A stretch of 64,000 bases of DNA from Erythroxylum novogranatense (lineage: Eukaryota; Streptophyta; Magnoliopsida; Malpighiales; Erythroxylaceae): NCBI GenBank assembly GCA_029891385.1, contig CM057229.1, positions 682,001 to 746,000 on the forward strand. The letters run 5' to 3'. The notes below the pieces were generated by a model. That model was not told the DNA's origin. It made no database searches and was given only the letters and a program-made list of their open reading frames with translations. Positions 46,330 to 58,599 of the stretch are shown here, one piece after another. The translations under genes and the position numbers were made by a program. Each line of letters starts with the position of its first letter. Positions within the stretch are counted from its first letter, which is position 1.

Positions 46330-48204
46330 TTATATATATATACAATTTAACATAAACATCAAATATAAGTAAAAATAAAAGAAAAGGAAAAATAAAAATC
46401 TGAAATTCAATCGTCAATGAAATGATACCCGTTAGAACTGCACTGACCCCAGTGATCATTTGGTACAAAATCCTCATCATTGAGAAAAGCTTCATCATTA
46501 TTATCATTCAAATTTAATGCACCGAATGACATGTCAATGCTTTCCCATCCAAGATTATCTTTCAAATCCAAATCATTCAGATCAACCAAATTAGATTCTT
46601 CAGAAACTCAATCCATCAAAACATCAATATTATCAATGGCAATTGAATCATTTGAACTACTTGTATTATTCAAACTCCTATTAAACAATTAACTTTAATT
46701 ATTAAAAAAATTATAACAAAATTATATCAAAATTAATAATAAAAATAACATACCTTTCTCGAAGTTTTAAATTGTAACGAACATAAACCAAGTCATTCAA
46801 CCTCTTATGCTTCAATCTATTCCTTTTCTTGGAGTGGATAAATTCAAATGTGCTCTAGTTTCGTCCACACCCTGTTACACTCACTCATTGACTTAAAATC
46901 TGAATTGCAAATCTTTTCAATTCTGGAACACAATTTTCGAATTGATCCCACCAAAAAACTGCAAGTTATAAGATAACAAAAATAGCGTTATAAACAAAAT
47001 AAAGTGATAATTAATTTTCAACAAATAAGAAATAAGAAATAAGTAATATCTGGAGAAAGTTTTCCTTTTTGTCGAATAGCAATTGACATTTCAAAATCTC
47101 CATAAGACAACTTATAAAGTTTTATTTGTGAGCTTAAAAGATCTTGCATTGCGTCATGAGGAACAGTTGTAGTAATTGTGAAAAATATTCCTCTACTAAC
47201 TTCAACTTGTTTTACAAGATCCAGTCTAAAATACACACTAGGATTCAAAAATATCATAGCTGCAAACAATGGAGAAGAAAGTTGTCTTTCCCTTCTCTCA
47301 TTAATGATTGAGAGATAAGGTGTGTATAAAGAAGGCCCATTTTTCATATTGGCCTTGATTGCTTCCGTCGTTCTCTTGATAGCATAAAAAATATAACTCA
47401 TTGTTGGTTTTTCTTTACCATAAGCCAACCGAAGCACCCTCACCAAAGACTCACAAACTCAGATAACAAATTGATATTCCGACCAAAATTTTCTATCTTC
47501 CAATATAATATTACAAACCTCCATTCCAGGATTAGACCTAACATGCTGAGATGCAACCCACTTATCACTTGTAAACATTTGTCTTAACTATTTCTTTATC
47601 GAAACAAAAGACTGAAGTGATAAGAAATTTGTTGCAAATCTTATCATAGCAGGGCGACACAAATTTCTACCATTAGTAAATTCCATTCTCATCAAATTCA
47701 AAACCCATACACGATTATAAATGAATTTTGTCACCTTTTTAGCCTTTTGCATAGTCTTATCAATAATAGGAAAATAACTAGGATCTCCTATATTCTCCAG
47801 CATTAAGTCAATACAATGTACAACACAAGGAGTAAAAAAAATGAATTATAAGTATTCTGCAACCTTTTCCCTGCCACTTTATAAACAGAATCGTTATTAG
47901 TAATAAACTGAACAATGTTTCCTGGCCCCACTTCATTCACAGTTTCATCAAATATCTCAAACAAAATCTCATCATTTTTAATAAGACCAGATGCATCAAT
48001 AGATTTCAAAAGCATAAAGTCATTTGAAGAATAAACCAAAAAATTTATAATAGGCTCTTATCTCCTATTTATCCAACCATCACACATAATTGAACAACCA
48101 TAAGTAGCCCAACTCACTCTTCTTTTAGCCAAATAAGTCCTAATTTCAGAAACAACACAACTAAAAAGTTTACCTCTTATGTTATCAATTGATGACCCTT
48201 TGTA
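46330..48204 (-). pseudogene. hAT transposase, C-terminal half (DUF659 to dimerisation domain), broken
   Basis: Reading minus from 48204: PGYKGSSIDNIRGKLF, then YGCSIMCDGWINRR (DUF659 with catalytic-region Asp), LKSIDASGLIKNDEILFEIF and NIVQFITNNDSVYKVAGKRL. The next segment (47803-47588) has AKKVTKFIYNRVWVLNLMR and NLCRPAMIRFATNFLSLQSF. 47446-47018 has LRLAYGKEKPTMSYIFYAIK and RQLSSPLFAAMIFLNPSVYF. After a probable intron, dimerisation-domain remnants appear near 46960-46760 (ELKRFAIQILSQ), with an acidic tail to 46407. Stops and frameshifts are frequent. The protein would cut and rejoin transposon ends; this copy cannot. Confidence 0.88.
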
Positions 48205-48212
48205 TCCTGGAC
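48205..48212. repeat. 8-bp target-site duplication, left copy (tcctggac), inner hAT
   Basis: tcctggac is repeated at 49362-49369. The transposase codons for SPG on either side overlap this duplication, confirming insertion into the coding sequence. Confidence 0.9.
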
Positions 48213-49361
48213 CAATGTTATGAATACCATACTGAACTCGGTACCAGATTGAGCTTTGAAACGGAACTGTGCCGATATCTGTTGATACCGGGTACCGTTT
48301 AGGAAAATTTTTAAATTTATAAAATAGTCCTGAAATTTTTTAAAAATAGCAAAATAATCCATATTGATATATTATACAGTTGTACTGTATAATATCAACT
48401 ATGCTTTCAAAATTTTAATAATAAATAATAATGACAATTAATATGAAATAACAATAATTTTAAAATATTTTAAATATAAATAATAACCACAATTAATATA
48501 AATAAAGAAAATTATCATCATACAATTATAAAATTAAGAATAATACAAAATATTTAAAATATTAAAATAATACAAAATATTTTTAAATTTATAAAATTGT
48601 CCCTAAATTTTTAAAAATTACAAAATAGTCTATTGTCATATTGTAAAGTTGTAGATTACTTAACTTAGTTTTTTATATATCTTATTCATTTTAGTTTATA
48701 TATATCTTTATTATTATTTATTTATTTCTATATATAATAATTATCAATATATAATAATTATCTATTTAACTTAGTTTTTTGTTTATATCTTATTCATTTT
48801 AGTTTATATATATCTTTATTATATTTTAATTATTTCTATATATAATAATTATCAATATATAATAATTATCTAAATATAATAATTAATTTTAAAATAATGA
48901 AAATAATTAAAATTTTGAATTTTGAATTATTTTCTATTTTATCAAAATTTTGAATTATTTTTTAAAATTGTTGTTTTTCACATTCCATTTCATTTTACAT
49001 TTGATTAAACATAATCACAATTTCATTTAATATATAAAATTAATTTAATAATTATTAATAAATATAATTAATTTTAAAATATATGAATTTTGATTTAATA
49101 ATTAAAATATATCAAATAAATATTAGTTTATAAATAATAATTTTAAAATTATTATTTATAAACTAATTTATTAGTATTTATTAATAAATATTATATAAAA
49201 TATTAAAATAAATTTAAATAAAAATAATTTATTAGTAATAAAATAAAAATAATTTATTAATAATAAAAGTAATTTATTTTTAAGTTTTATTTAATTTATA
49301 ATTATTGTTTATACTCGTATTTGCATTCTAGGTTGGTGCAGCATTTAAAATCAAATCATTG
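48213..49361 (-). mobile_element. Non-autonomous hAT of the same family nested in the transposase gene (1149 bp)
   Basis: Ends caatgttatgaatacc (left) and, reverse-complemented, caatgatttgatttta (right) form terminal inverted repeats like those of the outer element. The outer ends are tcctggac duplications. 48290-48600 is a direct repeat of 45880-46190 (the outer element's 3' terminal region), so the insert is an internally deleted relative. It has no coding capacity and is very AT-rich inside. Confidence 0.87.
48662..48873. repeat. Two tandem copies of a ~106-bp AT-rich unit
   Basis: The aacttagttttttat...tatataataattatc block starts at 48662 and again at 48768, nearly identical, inside the inner hAT element. 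Confidence 0.85.
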
Positions 49362-52300
49362 TCCTGGACTATAAGTGGTTATTTCATCTATCATAGGTTG
49401 GTAATAATAAGACTGAGAAGCATTGAATAACGAACTTGTATCATACCACCATCTGTTATCGCCATATCGATATTGAGTCGCATCTCTTGATTGCATTACA
49501 CTACGAATTAAAGGTTGAGCTCCAGGAGTTGTTCGTGATGCAAAGAAACTAGTCATTACCTTTTTCTCTTCCTCATATCAGATTTTTCCTGATCCCGAGG
49601 TTGAGATGGAACATTACCAGGACCGGTATCACTACCACTTCTACCTTCAACATTTCCATAATCACCACGAAACCGTAAAACTAATTTCCATTATCAATTT
49701 CAAAATTCAAGCTTTCCTTCTATCTTTCTCAAATTGATGTTCATCAAGCAATGTTTTATCTGTCACTTCACATCATGATTTATTTTTTATATGCTTCCAT
49801 ATCTCCTTTAACCCCAAATTTAAATGTCTTATTAATCGAGTAATTTTTTCACCTTTCAAATGCTTGTTACAAAACAAGCATATAGTATGATTTTGAAAAT
49901 TTTTAAGATTTTGCAAAAAGTCCCCAATTTTTAAAATTTTTGGTACCGCCGATATTTGACCGGTATCTTGAATCTACGGCGGTACCATTTAAAATTGGCG
50001 ATGCAAATATCGATATTTTTACCGGTATCATTTATACAAATGTCGGCATTCGGTTGATACTGATTTAAAATCAAATCATTGTCTGGACTATAAGTGGTTA
50101 TTTCATCTATCATAGGTTGGTAATAATAAGACCGAGAAGCATTGAATAACGAACTTGTATCATACCACCATCCGTTCTCGCCATATCGATATTGTGAGTC
50201 GCATCTCTTGATTGCATTACACTACTGAATTAAAGGTTGAGCTCCGTGAGTTGTTCGTGATGCAAAGAAACTAGTCATTACCTTTTCTCTTCCTCATATC
50301 GATTTTTCCCGATCCCGAGGTTGAGATGGAACATTACCGAAGGGTATCACTACCACTTCTACCTTCAACATTTCCATAATCACCACGAAACCGTAAAACT
50401 AATTTCCATTATCAATTTCAAAATTCAAGCTTTCCTTCTATCTTTCTCAAATTGATGTTCATCAACAATGTTTTTATCATCACTTCACATCATGATTTAT
50501 TTTTATATGCTTCCATATCTCCTTTAACCCCAAACTAAATGTCTTATTAATCGAGTAATTTTTCACCTTTCAAATGCTTGTTACAAAACAAGCATATAGT
50601 ATGATTTTGAAAATTTTTAAGATTTTGCAAAAGTCCCCAATTTTTAAAATTTTGGTACCGCCGATATTTGACCGGTATCTTGAATACTACGGTACCATTT
50701 AAAATTGGCCAGCATCAATCGATATTTTTACCGGTATCATTTATATTCGATATCGGCTTAGGTTGGTGCAGACGAAAATCAAATCATTGTCCTGGACTAT
50801 AAGTGGTTATTTCATCTATCATAGGTTGGTAATAATAAGACTGAGAAGCATTGAATAACGAACTTGTATCATACCACCATCTGGTTACTGCCATATCGAT
50901 ATTGTGAGTCGCATCTCTTGATTGCATTACACTACGAATTAAAGGTTGAGCTCCAGGAGTTGTTCGTGATGCAAAGAAACTAGTCATTACCTTTTTCTCT
51001 TCCTCATATCAGATTTTTCCTGATCCCGAGGTTGAGATGGAACATTACCAGTACCGGTATCACTACCACTTCTACCTTCAACATTTCCATAATCACCACG
51101 GAAACCAGAAAACGAATTTCCATTATCAATTTCAAAATTCAAGCTTTCCCTTCTATCTTTCTCAAATTGATGTTCATCAAGCAATGTTTTTATCCGTCAC
51201 TTCACATCATGATTTATTTTTTTATATGCTTCCATATCTCCTTTAACCCCAGCTAAATGTCTTATTAATCGAGTAATTTTTTCACCTTTCAAATGCTTGT
51301 TACAAAACAAGCATATAGTATGATTTTTGAAAATTTTTTAAGATTTTGCAAAAAAGTCCCCAATTTTTTTAAAATTTTTGGTACCGGCCGATATTTGACC
51401 GGTATCTTGAATACCGGCCGGTACCACGAAAATTGGCCGGTACCGATCGATATTTTTTACCGGTATCATTTATACCCGTATCGGTACCGGTTGGTACGGT
51501 ACGAAAATCAAATCATTGTCCTGGACTATAAGTGGTTATTTCATCTATCATAGGTTGGTAATAATAAGACTGAGAAGCATTGAATAACGAACTTGTATCA
51601 TACCACCATCTGGTTACTGCCATATCGATATTGTGAGTCGCATCTCTTGATTGCATTACACTACGAATTAAAGGTTGAGCTCCAGGAGTTGTTCGTGATG
51701 CAAAGAAACTAGTCATTACCTTTTTCTCTTCCTCATATCAGATTTTTCCTGATCCCGAGGTTGAGATGGAACATTACCAGTACCGGTATCACTACCACTT
51801 CTACCTTCAACATTTCCATAATCACCACGGAAACCAGAAAACGAATTTCCATTATCAATTTCAAAATTCAAGCTTTCCCTTCTATCTTTCTCAAATTGAT
51901 GTTCATCAAGCAATGTTTTTATCCGTCACTTCACATCATGATTTATTTTTTTATATGCTTCCATATCTCCTTTAACCCCAGCTAAATGTCTTATTAATCG
52001 AGTAATTTTTCACCTTTCAAATGCTTGTTACAAAACAAGCATATAGTATGATTTTGAAAATTTTTAAGATTTTGCAAAAAGTCCCCAATTTTTAAAATTT
52101 TGGTACCGCCGATATTTGACCGGTATCTTGAATACTACGGTACCATTTAAAATTGGTCAGATCTGAAACCGATATTTTTTACCAGTATCATTTATACTCG
52201 TGATCGGCATCTGGTTGTACTGCAGACGAAAATCAAATCATTGTCTGGACTATAAGTGGTTATTTCATCTATCATAGGTTGGTAATAATAAGACCGAGAA

Positions 52301-54200
52301 GCATTGAATAACGAACTTGTATCATACCACCATCCAGTTCTTGCCATATCGATATTGTGAGTCGCATCTCTTGATTGCATTACACTACTGAATTAAAGGT
52401 TGAGCTCAGGGAGTTGTTCGTGATGCAAAGAAACTAGTCATTACCTTTTCTCTTCCTCATATCGATTTTTCCCGATCCCGAGGTTGAGATGGAACATTAC
52501 CGATCTCAGTATCACTACCACTTCTACCTTCAACATTTCCATAATCACCACGAAACCGTAAAACTAATTTCCATTATCAATTTCAAAATTCAAGCTTTCC
52601 TTCTATCTTTCTCAAATTGATGTTCATCAAGCAATGTTTTTATCTCGTCACTTCACATCATGATTTATTTTTTATATGCTTCCATATCTCCTTTAACCCC
52701 ATTTAAATGTCTTATTAATCGAGTAATTTTTCACCTTTCAAATGCTTGTTACAAAACAAGCATATAGTATGATTTTGAAAATTTTAAGATTTTGCAAAAG
52801 TCTCCAATTTTTAAAATTTTGGTACCGGTCGATATTTGACCGGTAGATCTTGAATACCTACGGCATTACCACGAAAATTGGCTTAGATCAATCGATATTT
52901 TTACCGGTATCATTTATACCCGTATCGGTACCGGTTGGTACGGTACGAAAATCAAATCATTGTCCTGGACTATAAGTGGTTATTTCATCTATCATAGGTT
53001 GGTAATAATAAGACTGAGAAGCATTGAATAACGAACTTGTATCATACCACCATCTGGTTACTGCCATATCGATATTGTGAGTCGCATCTCTTGATTGCAT
53101 TACACTACGAATTAAAGGTTGAGCTCCAGGAGTTGTTCGTGATGCAAAGAAACTAGTCATTACCTTTTTCTCTTCCTCATATCAGATTTTTCCTGATCCC
53201 GAGGTTGAGATGGAACATTACCAGTACCGGTATCACTACCACTTCTACCTTCAACATTTCCATAATCACCACGGAAACCAGAAAACGAATTTCCATTATC
53301 AATTTCAAAATTCAAGCTTTCCCTTCTATCTTTCTCAAATTGATGTTCATCAAGCAATGTTTTTATCGTCACTTCACATCATGATTTATTTTTTATATGC
53401 TTCCATATCTCCTTTAACCCCAAATTTAAATGTCTTATTAATCGAGTAATTTTTCACCTTTCAAATGCTTGTTACAAAACAAGCATATAGTATGATTTTT
53501 GAAATTTTTTTAAGATTTTGCAAAAAAGTCTCCAATTTTTTTAAAATTTTTGGTACCGGCCGATATTTGACCGGTATCTTGAATACCGGTAGGTACCACT
53601 AAAATTGGCGAGACTGATCGATATTTTTACGGTATCATTTATACTCGTATCGCATCTTCGGTTGATGCAGATCGAAAATCAAATCATTGTCTGGACTATA
53701 AGTGGTTATTTCATCTATCATAGGTTGGTAATAATAAGACCGAGAAGCATTGAATAACGAACTTGTATCATACCACCATCCGTTCTTGCCATATCGATAT
53801 TGTGAGTCGCATCTCTTGATTGCATTACACTACTGAATTAAAGGTTGAGCTCAGGGAGTTGTTCGTGATGCAAAGAAACTAGTCATTACCTTTTCTCTTC
53901 CTCATATCGATTTTCCGATCCCGAGGTCGAGATGGAACATTACCGATCAGTATCACTACCACTTCTACCTTCAACATTTCCATAATCACCACGGAAACCA
54001 GAAAACGAATTTCCATTATCAATTTCAAAATTCAAGCTTTCCCTTCTATCTTTCTCAAATTGATGTTCATCAAGCAATGTTTTTATCCGTCACTTCACAT
54101 CATGATTTATTTTTTTATATGCTTCCATATCTCCTTTAACCCCAGCTAAATGTCTTATTAATCGAGTAATTTTTTCACCTTTCAAATGCTTGTTACAAAA
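49340..54200 (-). repeat. Seven-copy tandem array of ~720-bp units of hAT coding plus terminal sequence
   Basis: The phrase tcaaatcattgt(c)ctggac starts at 49351, 50071, 50779, 51508, 52233, 52952 and 53679, giving periods of 720, 708, 729, 725, 719 and 727 bp. In minus direction each unit holds a hAT terminal region (TIR plus ggtacc-rich subterminal DNA), then the second half of the BED finger (CLFCNKHLKGEKITRLIRHL), a linker (LLDEHQFEKDRRESLNFEID), and a conserved N-terminal transposase segment (FFASRTTPGAQPLIRSVMQS, then DTSSLFNASQSYYYQPMIDE) ending at the insertion junction. Units 3 and 4 are almost identical. The last unit merges with the true BED start at 54200-54311. Confidence 0.93.
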
Positions 54201-54311
54201 CAAGCATATAGTATGATTTTTTTTACTAAAAATTGTACCAACGTGAGCCCAAGCTGGATCACTGTATCTTCCTGAAGTAGGTTGATCGGGAGTGTTTGAG
54301 CTTTCTTTCAT
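54090..54311 (-). pseudogene. hAT transposase N-terminus with BED zinc finger
   Basis: ATG 54311: MKESSNTPDQPTSGRYSDPA, then WAHVGTIF and CLFCNKHLKGEKITRLIRHL, the Cys-Cys...His pattern of a BED finger that binds transposon ends, then VKGDMEAYKKINHDVK. A TGA follows where relatives usually have Trp, so the frame is closed after 73 codons. This is the only copy with the first half of the finger; in the seven tandem units that half is replaced by terminal DNA. It lies about 2 kb inside the element's 5' end. Confidence 0.87.
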
Positions 54312-54499
54312 TTATCTGTACATAAAAACAAATTACACATAATTTAGGTAAAATGACAATATGCATATCCATTTTATATAATATAACTCATTCTGTATAA
54401 ATCAAAAGCTAATAATTTAAAACATTCAGCATATATAATAAGTAATACAAAACATACTCCAACAATTTGCAATTTCAACAATTACAAAACAATTAGAAT

Positions 54500-55440
54500 G
54501 TCATTTCCATTCCTACCAATTTTTAACAATTTCTAATTCCAACAAATACAAAATAATCAAAATGTCAATTTCCAATTCCAACAATCACAAAACATTCATT
54601 ATTGTATTTCCATTCTTACTAAATAATGTCAATTTCTAATTCCAACAATCACAAAGCATTTATTATTGTATTTCCATTCCTATCAAATAATGTCAATTTC
54701 CAATTCCAACAATCACAAAATAATCAAAATGTTAATTTTCAATTCCAACAATCACAAAACATTCATTATTGTATTTCCATTCCTATTAAATTATGTTAAA
54801 TTCCAATTCCAACAATCACAAAACATTCATTATTGTATTTTCATTCTTACCAAATAATGTCAATTTTAATTCCAACAATCACAAAACATTCATTATTGTA
54901 TTTCCATTCCTATTAAATAATGTCAAATTCTAATTCCAACAATCACAAAACATTCATTATTGTATTTCCATTCACCGCCAAATAATGTCAATTTCTAATT
55001 CCAACAATCACAAAACATTCATTATTGTATTTCCATTCCTACCAACATCTAACAATTTCCAATTCCAACAATAAAAATAATCAAAATGTAAATTTTAATT
55101 CCAACAAAACAAAACATTTATTATTGTATTTCCATTCCTACTAAATAAGGTCAATTTTCAATTCCAACAATCACAAAACATTCATTATTGTATTTCCATT
55201 CCTACCAATTTTTAACAATTTTCAATTCTAACAATTACAAAATAATCAAAATGTCAAATTTCAATTCCAACAATCACAAAACATTCATTATTGTATTTCC
55301 ATTCCTACCAAATAATGTCAATTTTCAATTTCAACAATTGCAAAACATTCATTATTGTATTTCCATTCCTACCAATTTCTAACAATTTTCAATTCCAACA
55401 ATCACAAAATAATCAAAATGTCAATATTCAATACACCTTT
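54500..55440. repeat. Minisatellite of ~60- and ~100-bp units in the hAT leader
   Basis: At least eleven imperfect copies of a unit built from aattccaacaatcacaaaa and cattcattattgtatttcca, some with an extra caaaataatcaaaatgtcaa block that makes the longer unit. The sequence has short open frames only because of its composition. Confidence 0.9.
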
Positions 55441-56385
55441 GACAAAACACAATTAACTTCAACTCTTCATCAATCACAAGATTCACAACACAAATGACAA
55501 ACCCTTCGAGCAGCTGCTTCAACTTCAACTAGGCTTCAACTTCAACTTCCTTTCATTCAGGTCAGCACAACAGCAAGCATACGGCCGCCAATTTCAACTT
55601 CAATTTTCAACTCAACACCAGCAGAAATACAACCAATTCAGAAACTAAGCTTCAACTTCAACTCAACACCAACAAAAGTAAACCAATTCAGAAATTCAGC
55701 AGAAATACAACCATCAGCAATCAACAATAACAATCACAAAATCATCATCCAACTTTCACAAATCCACCATCCAACACATTAAAAAGTTAAATCAAGTAGA
55801 AACAAGTGAAAAATACGATAAATGATAGAAATGAGAAAACACAAAGTCACAAACCCAGAAAAATACTTTGGTGGTGCGACTGCTGGATCGGTGGGGCAGT
55901 GGTGTTGCGACAGAGGGAGCTGTTTGGTCACGGTGCGGTCTATGGTGGACCTTAGCAGGCGATGACGGTTTCGGGCTGCGTGAACGAAGGTTGAAGACAG
56001 CGAGGCGAGCGCGAGAGAGACCACGAGTCCATGAAAGAGGAGAAGAGGAGGAGCCCAGGGAGGAGGAGGAGGGGACTAAGGCGGCGTCGACGGTGACAGA
56101 CGACGAGAGAGGCAAGAGCGCGACAGAGAGAAACGAAAAGAGATGAGAGGGAGAGGTGGCAGGCAGTCGAGGGGTTGTAGATTTTTAGGGTTAAAACTTT
56201 TTTATTTGCAACATGGTCCCTGGAGATTAAATTTTTAGTAGAATGGTTCGAAAAAATCCAGTATTCTTAGTACCGATCGGTATTGACTGAAAACGGTCAA
56301 TACCAACTGAAAATTTTCACCAGTACCACCTACATCCATACTGGTACCATTTTTTAGCTGGTACGGTACGGAATTCATACCCATG
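55441..56385 (-). other. hAT 5' leader and terminal region
   Basis: An A/C-rich stretch (55441-55850), then a GC-rich block (55870-56165) that reads on the minus strand as an open frame with SRARLAVFNLRSRSP. I take it as untranslated leader or first exon of the transposase transcript. 56220-56385 is subterminal DNA with repeated gtacc motifs ending in the terminal inverted repeat. Confidence 0.55.
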
Positions 56386-56393
56386 GCAGTTAC
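56386..56393. repeat. 8-bp target-site duplication, right copy (gcagttac), outer hAT
   Basis: Matches 45795-45802. It lies four bases from the end of copia C. Confidence 0.88.
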
Positions 56394-56396
56394 TAA

Positions 56397-56659
56397 TGTA
56401 AAATATAACTTTAAGTGAAAGAAAACTGGGCAGTAAACTGAATTTTATTCAGGTAATCAGTATGCACTTACAACCAAATCAAACTACTAATTTATAGAAT
56501 CTATTGTGACGTTAAACAAGCTAAAACTTGGGATCACGACTTACCCATTATCCCATTATATCTGTCTCATTACCCATGATGACTACTAGTCGTAGAAGAT
56601 AAGATAAGTAACTAACCACTAACAGTAAAATCAAAATTAATAACATAGTATAGTCAACA
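56397..56659 (-). repeat. Copia C 3' LTR (263 bp)
   Basis: On the minus strand it begins TGTTGACTATACTATG next to a purine tract and ends ...ATATTTTACA. The partner is outside the window or lost, so the outer boundary is inferred from the TG/CA ends. Confidence 0.65.
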
Positions 56660-56666
56660 TCTTCCC

Positions 56667-58341
56667 TTAATTCTGATTGGGGGGGAGGGGGACGGCGGCA
56701 ACGGTTGTCTTTACGCCAAGTAGGTTCCTCAGCTTGATAAAAGTATCAATCTTCAACAGTTTAGTGAAGATATCTGCAACTTGATCTTAGATCTTGCAAT
56801 ATTCCAGCTTGATCACATTTTTTGCAACTTGATCTCTCAAAAAGTAATATCGAATATCAATATGTTTGCTTCTTTCATGAAAGACCGTATTCTTGGCTAA
56901 ATTAATTATGGATAGATTATCAACAAAAATCTTTAATGGACCTTGCAATTTAAAACCAATTTGGCTCATTATATTGCCAAGCCAAACCGTTTGACATGCA
57001 CTGGATGCTGCTACTACGTACTCAACTTCACACGTTGATAAGGCAACAATGGATTGCTTCTTCGATGACCATGTACAGACAGTGTTTCCAAGCATAAAAT
57101 AATGACCACTTGTGCTTTTCCCTTCATTCAAATTTCCACCCCAGTCAATGTCAGAGTATCCAACAAGTTCACATCTTTAAATGATGTATAGAGAAGACCA
57201 AAATTATGAGTACCTTTGATATAATGCATTATTCTTTTTATTGCTTACAAATGTATTTGACGAGGAGACTCCATGAATCGACTAACTAAACCCACAACAA
57301 AGCAAATATTTGGTCTTGTGCATATGGGGTATCTTAAACTTCCAATAATCTATTTAAAATATATAGGATTAATGATTCGCTCATCACCATATTTTAGGAT
57401 CAATGATTAGCTCATCACCAGTTTTTGTCAATTTCATACCAGTTTCAATTGACACTTGAACTAGATTTGAGACTTCCATCTGATACTTCTTTAAAAACTC
57501 AACAACATGCTTCTTCTGATTGATGAAAATTCCATCTTCTCTTTGAACAACTTTGATACCCAAAAAATAAGACATAAAACCAAGATCAATCATCTTTAAC
57601 TCCTTCATCATGGTCAGCTTGAAATCATTAATCATGTTGAGGTTACTTCCTGTAAAAATTATGTCATCCAAATAAAGACATAAAATTAGTGAATCTCTAG
57701 AAACATTAACCTTCACATGCAACCCATGATCAGAGAGGCATTTCTAGAAACCAGCTTCACAAAGGAACAGATCAATGCATTTGTTCCATGATCTTGGTGT
57801 TTGTTTAAGATCATATAATGCCTTATTAAACCTGTACACCTTTTCTTCTTTACTCGATAATATGAAACCGGGTGGTTGTTTTACATAAACCTCCTCCTCA
57901 AGTGAACCGTTGAGAAACACATATTTAACATCCATTTGGTGAATTTTCCACTTCTTTTGTGCAACTAATGCAACCAGTAATCTCATCGTCTCCATCTGAG
58001 GAATCGGAGAAAAAATTTTCCTAATAATCTTGACCTTGTCTTTGTTCAAATCCCTTTGCTACTAGCCGCACCTTAAATTTTTCGATTTCACCATTTACCT
58101 TCATTTTGATCTTGTAAATCCATTTCACATCAATTGCTTTGTGACCTTGTGGAAGATCAGTAAGCTCCCATGTTTTGTTCTTCTCAACGGCCATCATCTC
58201 CTTATTCATTACATTCATCCATTTAGGATTTTTTATTGCGTCTTCAAGCACTACAGGTTCAATATCTGTAAGAAAAACAAAATGAACCAAATCTCCATCA
58301 TCATCAATTTCACTTTTAAAATTCATTTCATAATCCTGCAA
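56667..58341 (-). pseudogene. Copia C reverse transcriptase and RNase H, broken
   Basis: RT in pieces: 58341-58021 (DAIKNPKWMNVMNKEMMAVE, then VDVKWIYKIKMKVNGEIEKF-like sequence and GFEQRQGQDY), 58049-57744 (IHQMDVKYVFLNGSLEEEVY and QPPGFI) and 57722-57384 (LILCLYLDDIIFTGSNLNMI with a YLDD centre, then IDLGFMSYFLGIKV). RNase H at 57131-56787 (STSGHYFMLGNTVCTWSSKK, LSTCEVEYVVAASSACQTVW, IFVDNLSIINLAKN and HERSKHIDIRYYFLRDQV), ending at TAA 56667-56669. At least four stops or frame changes and a degenerate join near 57180-57400. Confidence 0.9.
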
Positions 58342-58599
58342 ATGTGTAGGAAGTCATTGTTGCCTCCTTGGTCTTTCAGTGGAAATAGGTGCGATCTCAA
58401 CATCAGCTGAAATTTTAGTTTGGATTGTGCTCTCAATTGTGGCTGGAACTTCTGTGCTTCTTCCATAATCTAAATTACACGTTTTTGGGAATCCTCATGA
58501 GTATCAACACTCCAGTTCCATGCCTCATCTTCAGCAAAAATCACATCACGACTGACTATAGTCCTTTTGGTCATGGTATTGTACAGCTTGTACCCACCG

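Larger units (their letters stand above)
45803..56385 (-). mobile_element. hAT transposon, about 10.6 kb, decayed, with a nested copy and internal tandem array
   Basis: Left end caaaattatgaata and right end (reverse complement) catgggtatgaatt form short terminal inverted repeats next to gcagttac duplications. Right-end subterminal DNA is rich in ggtacc/gtaccgtacc motifs. The transposase gene runs on the minus strand: BED finger near 54311-54090, middle part in the tandem units, and the C-terminal half at 48204-46330. The gene is interrupted by a related non-autonomous element at 48213-49361. Size far above a normal hAT (about 3-5 kb) is explained by the nested insert, the array of about 4.8 kb and the long 5' leader with a minisatellite. 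Confidence 0.85.

Noticed and set aside
50784..53372. Several short identical minus-strand frames as a family of small genes
   Set aside because: They are repeated fragments of one hAT transposase in the tandem units, each closed by a stop or frameshift.
55868..56146. 92-codon plus-strand Arg/Glu-rich frame
   Set aside because: Composition artefact of the GC-rich hAT leader. The opposite strand is the element's sense strand.
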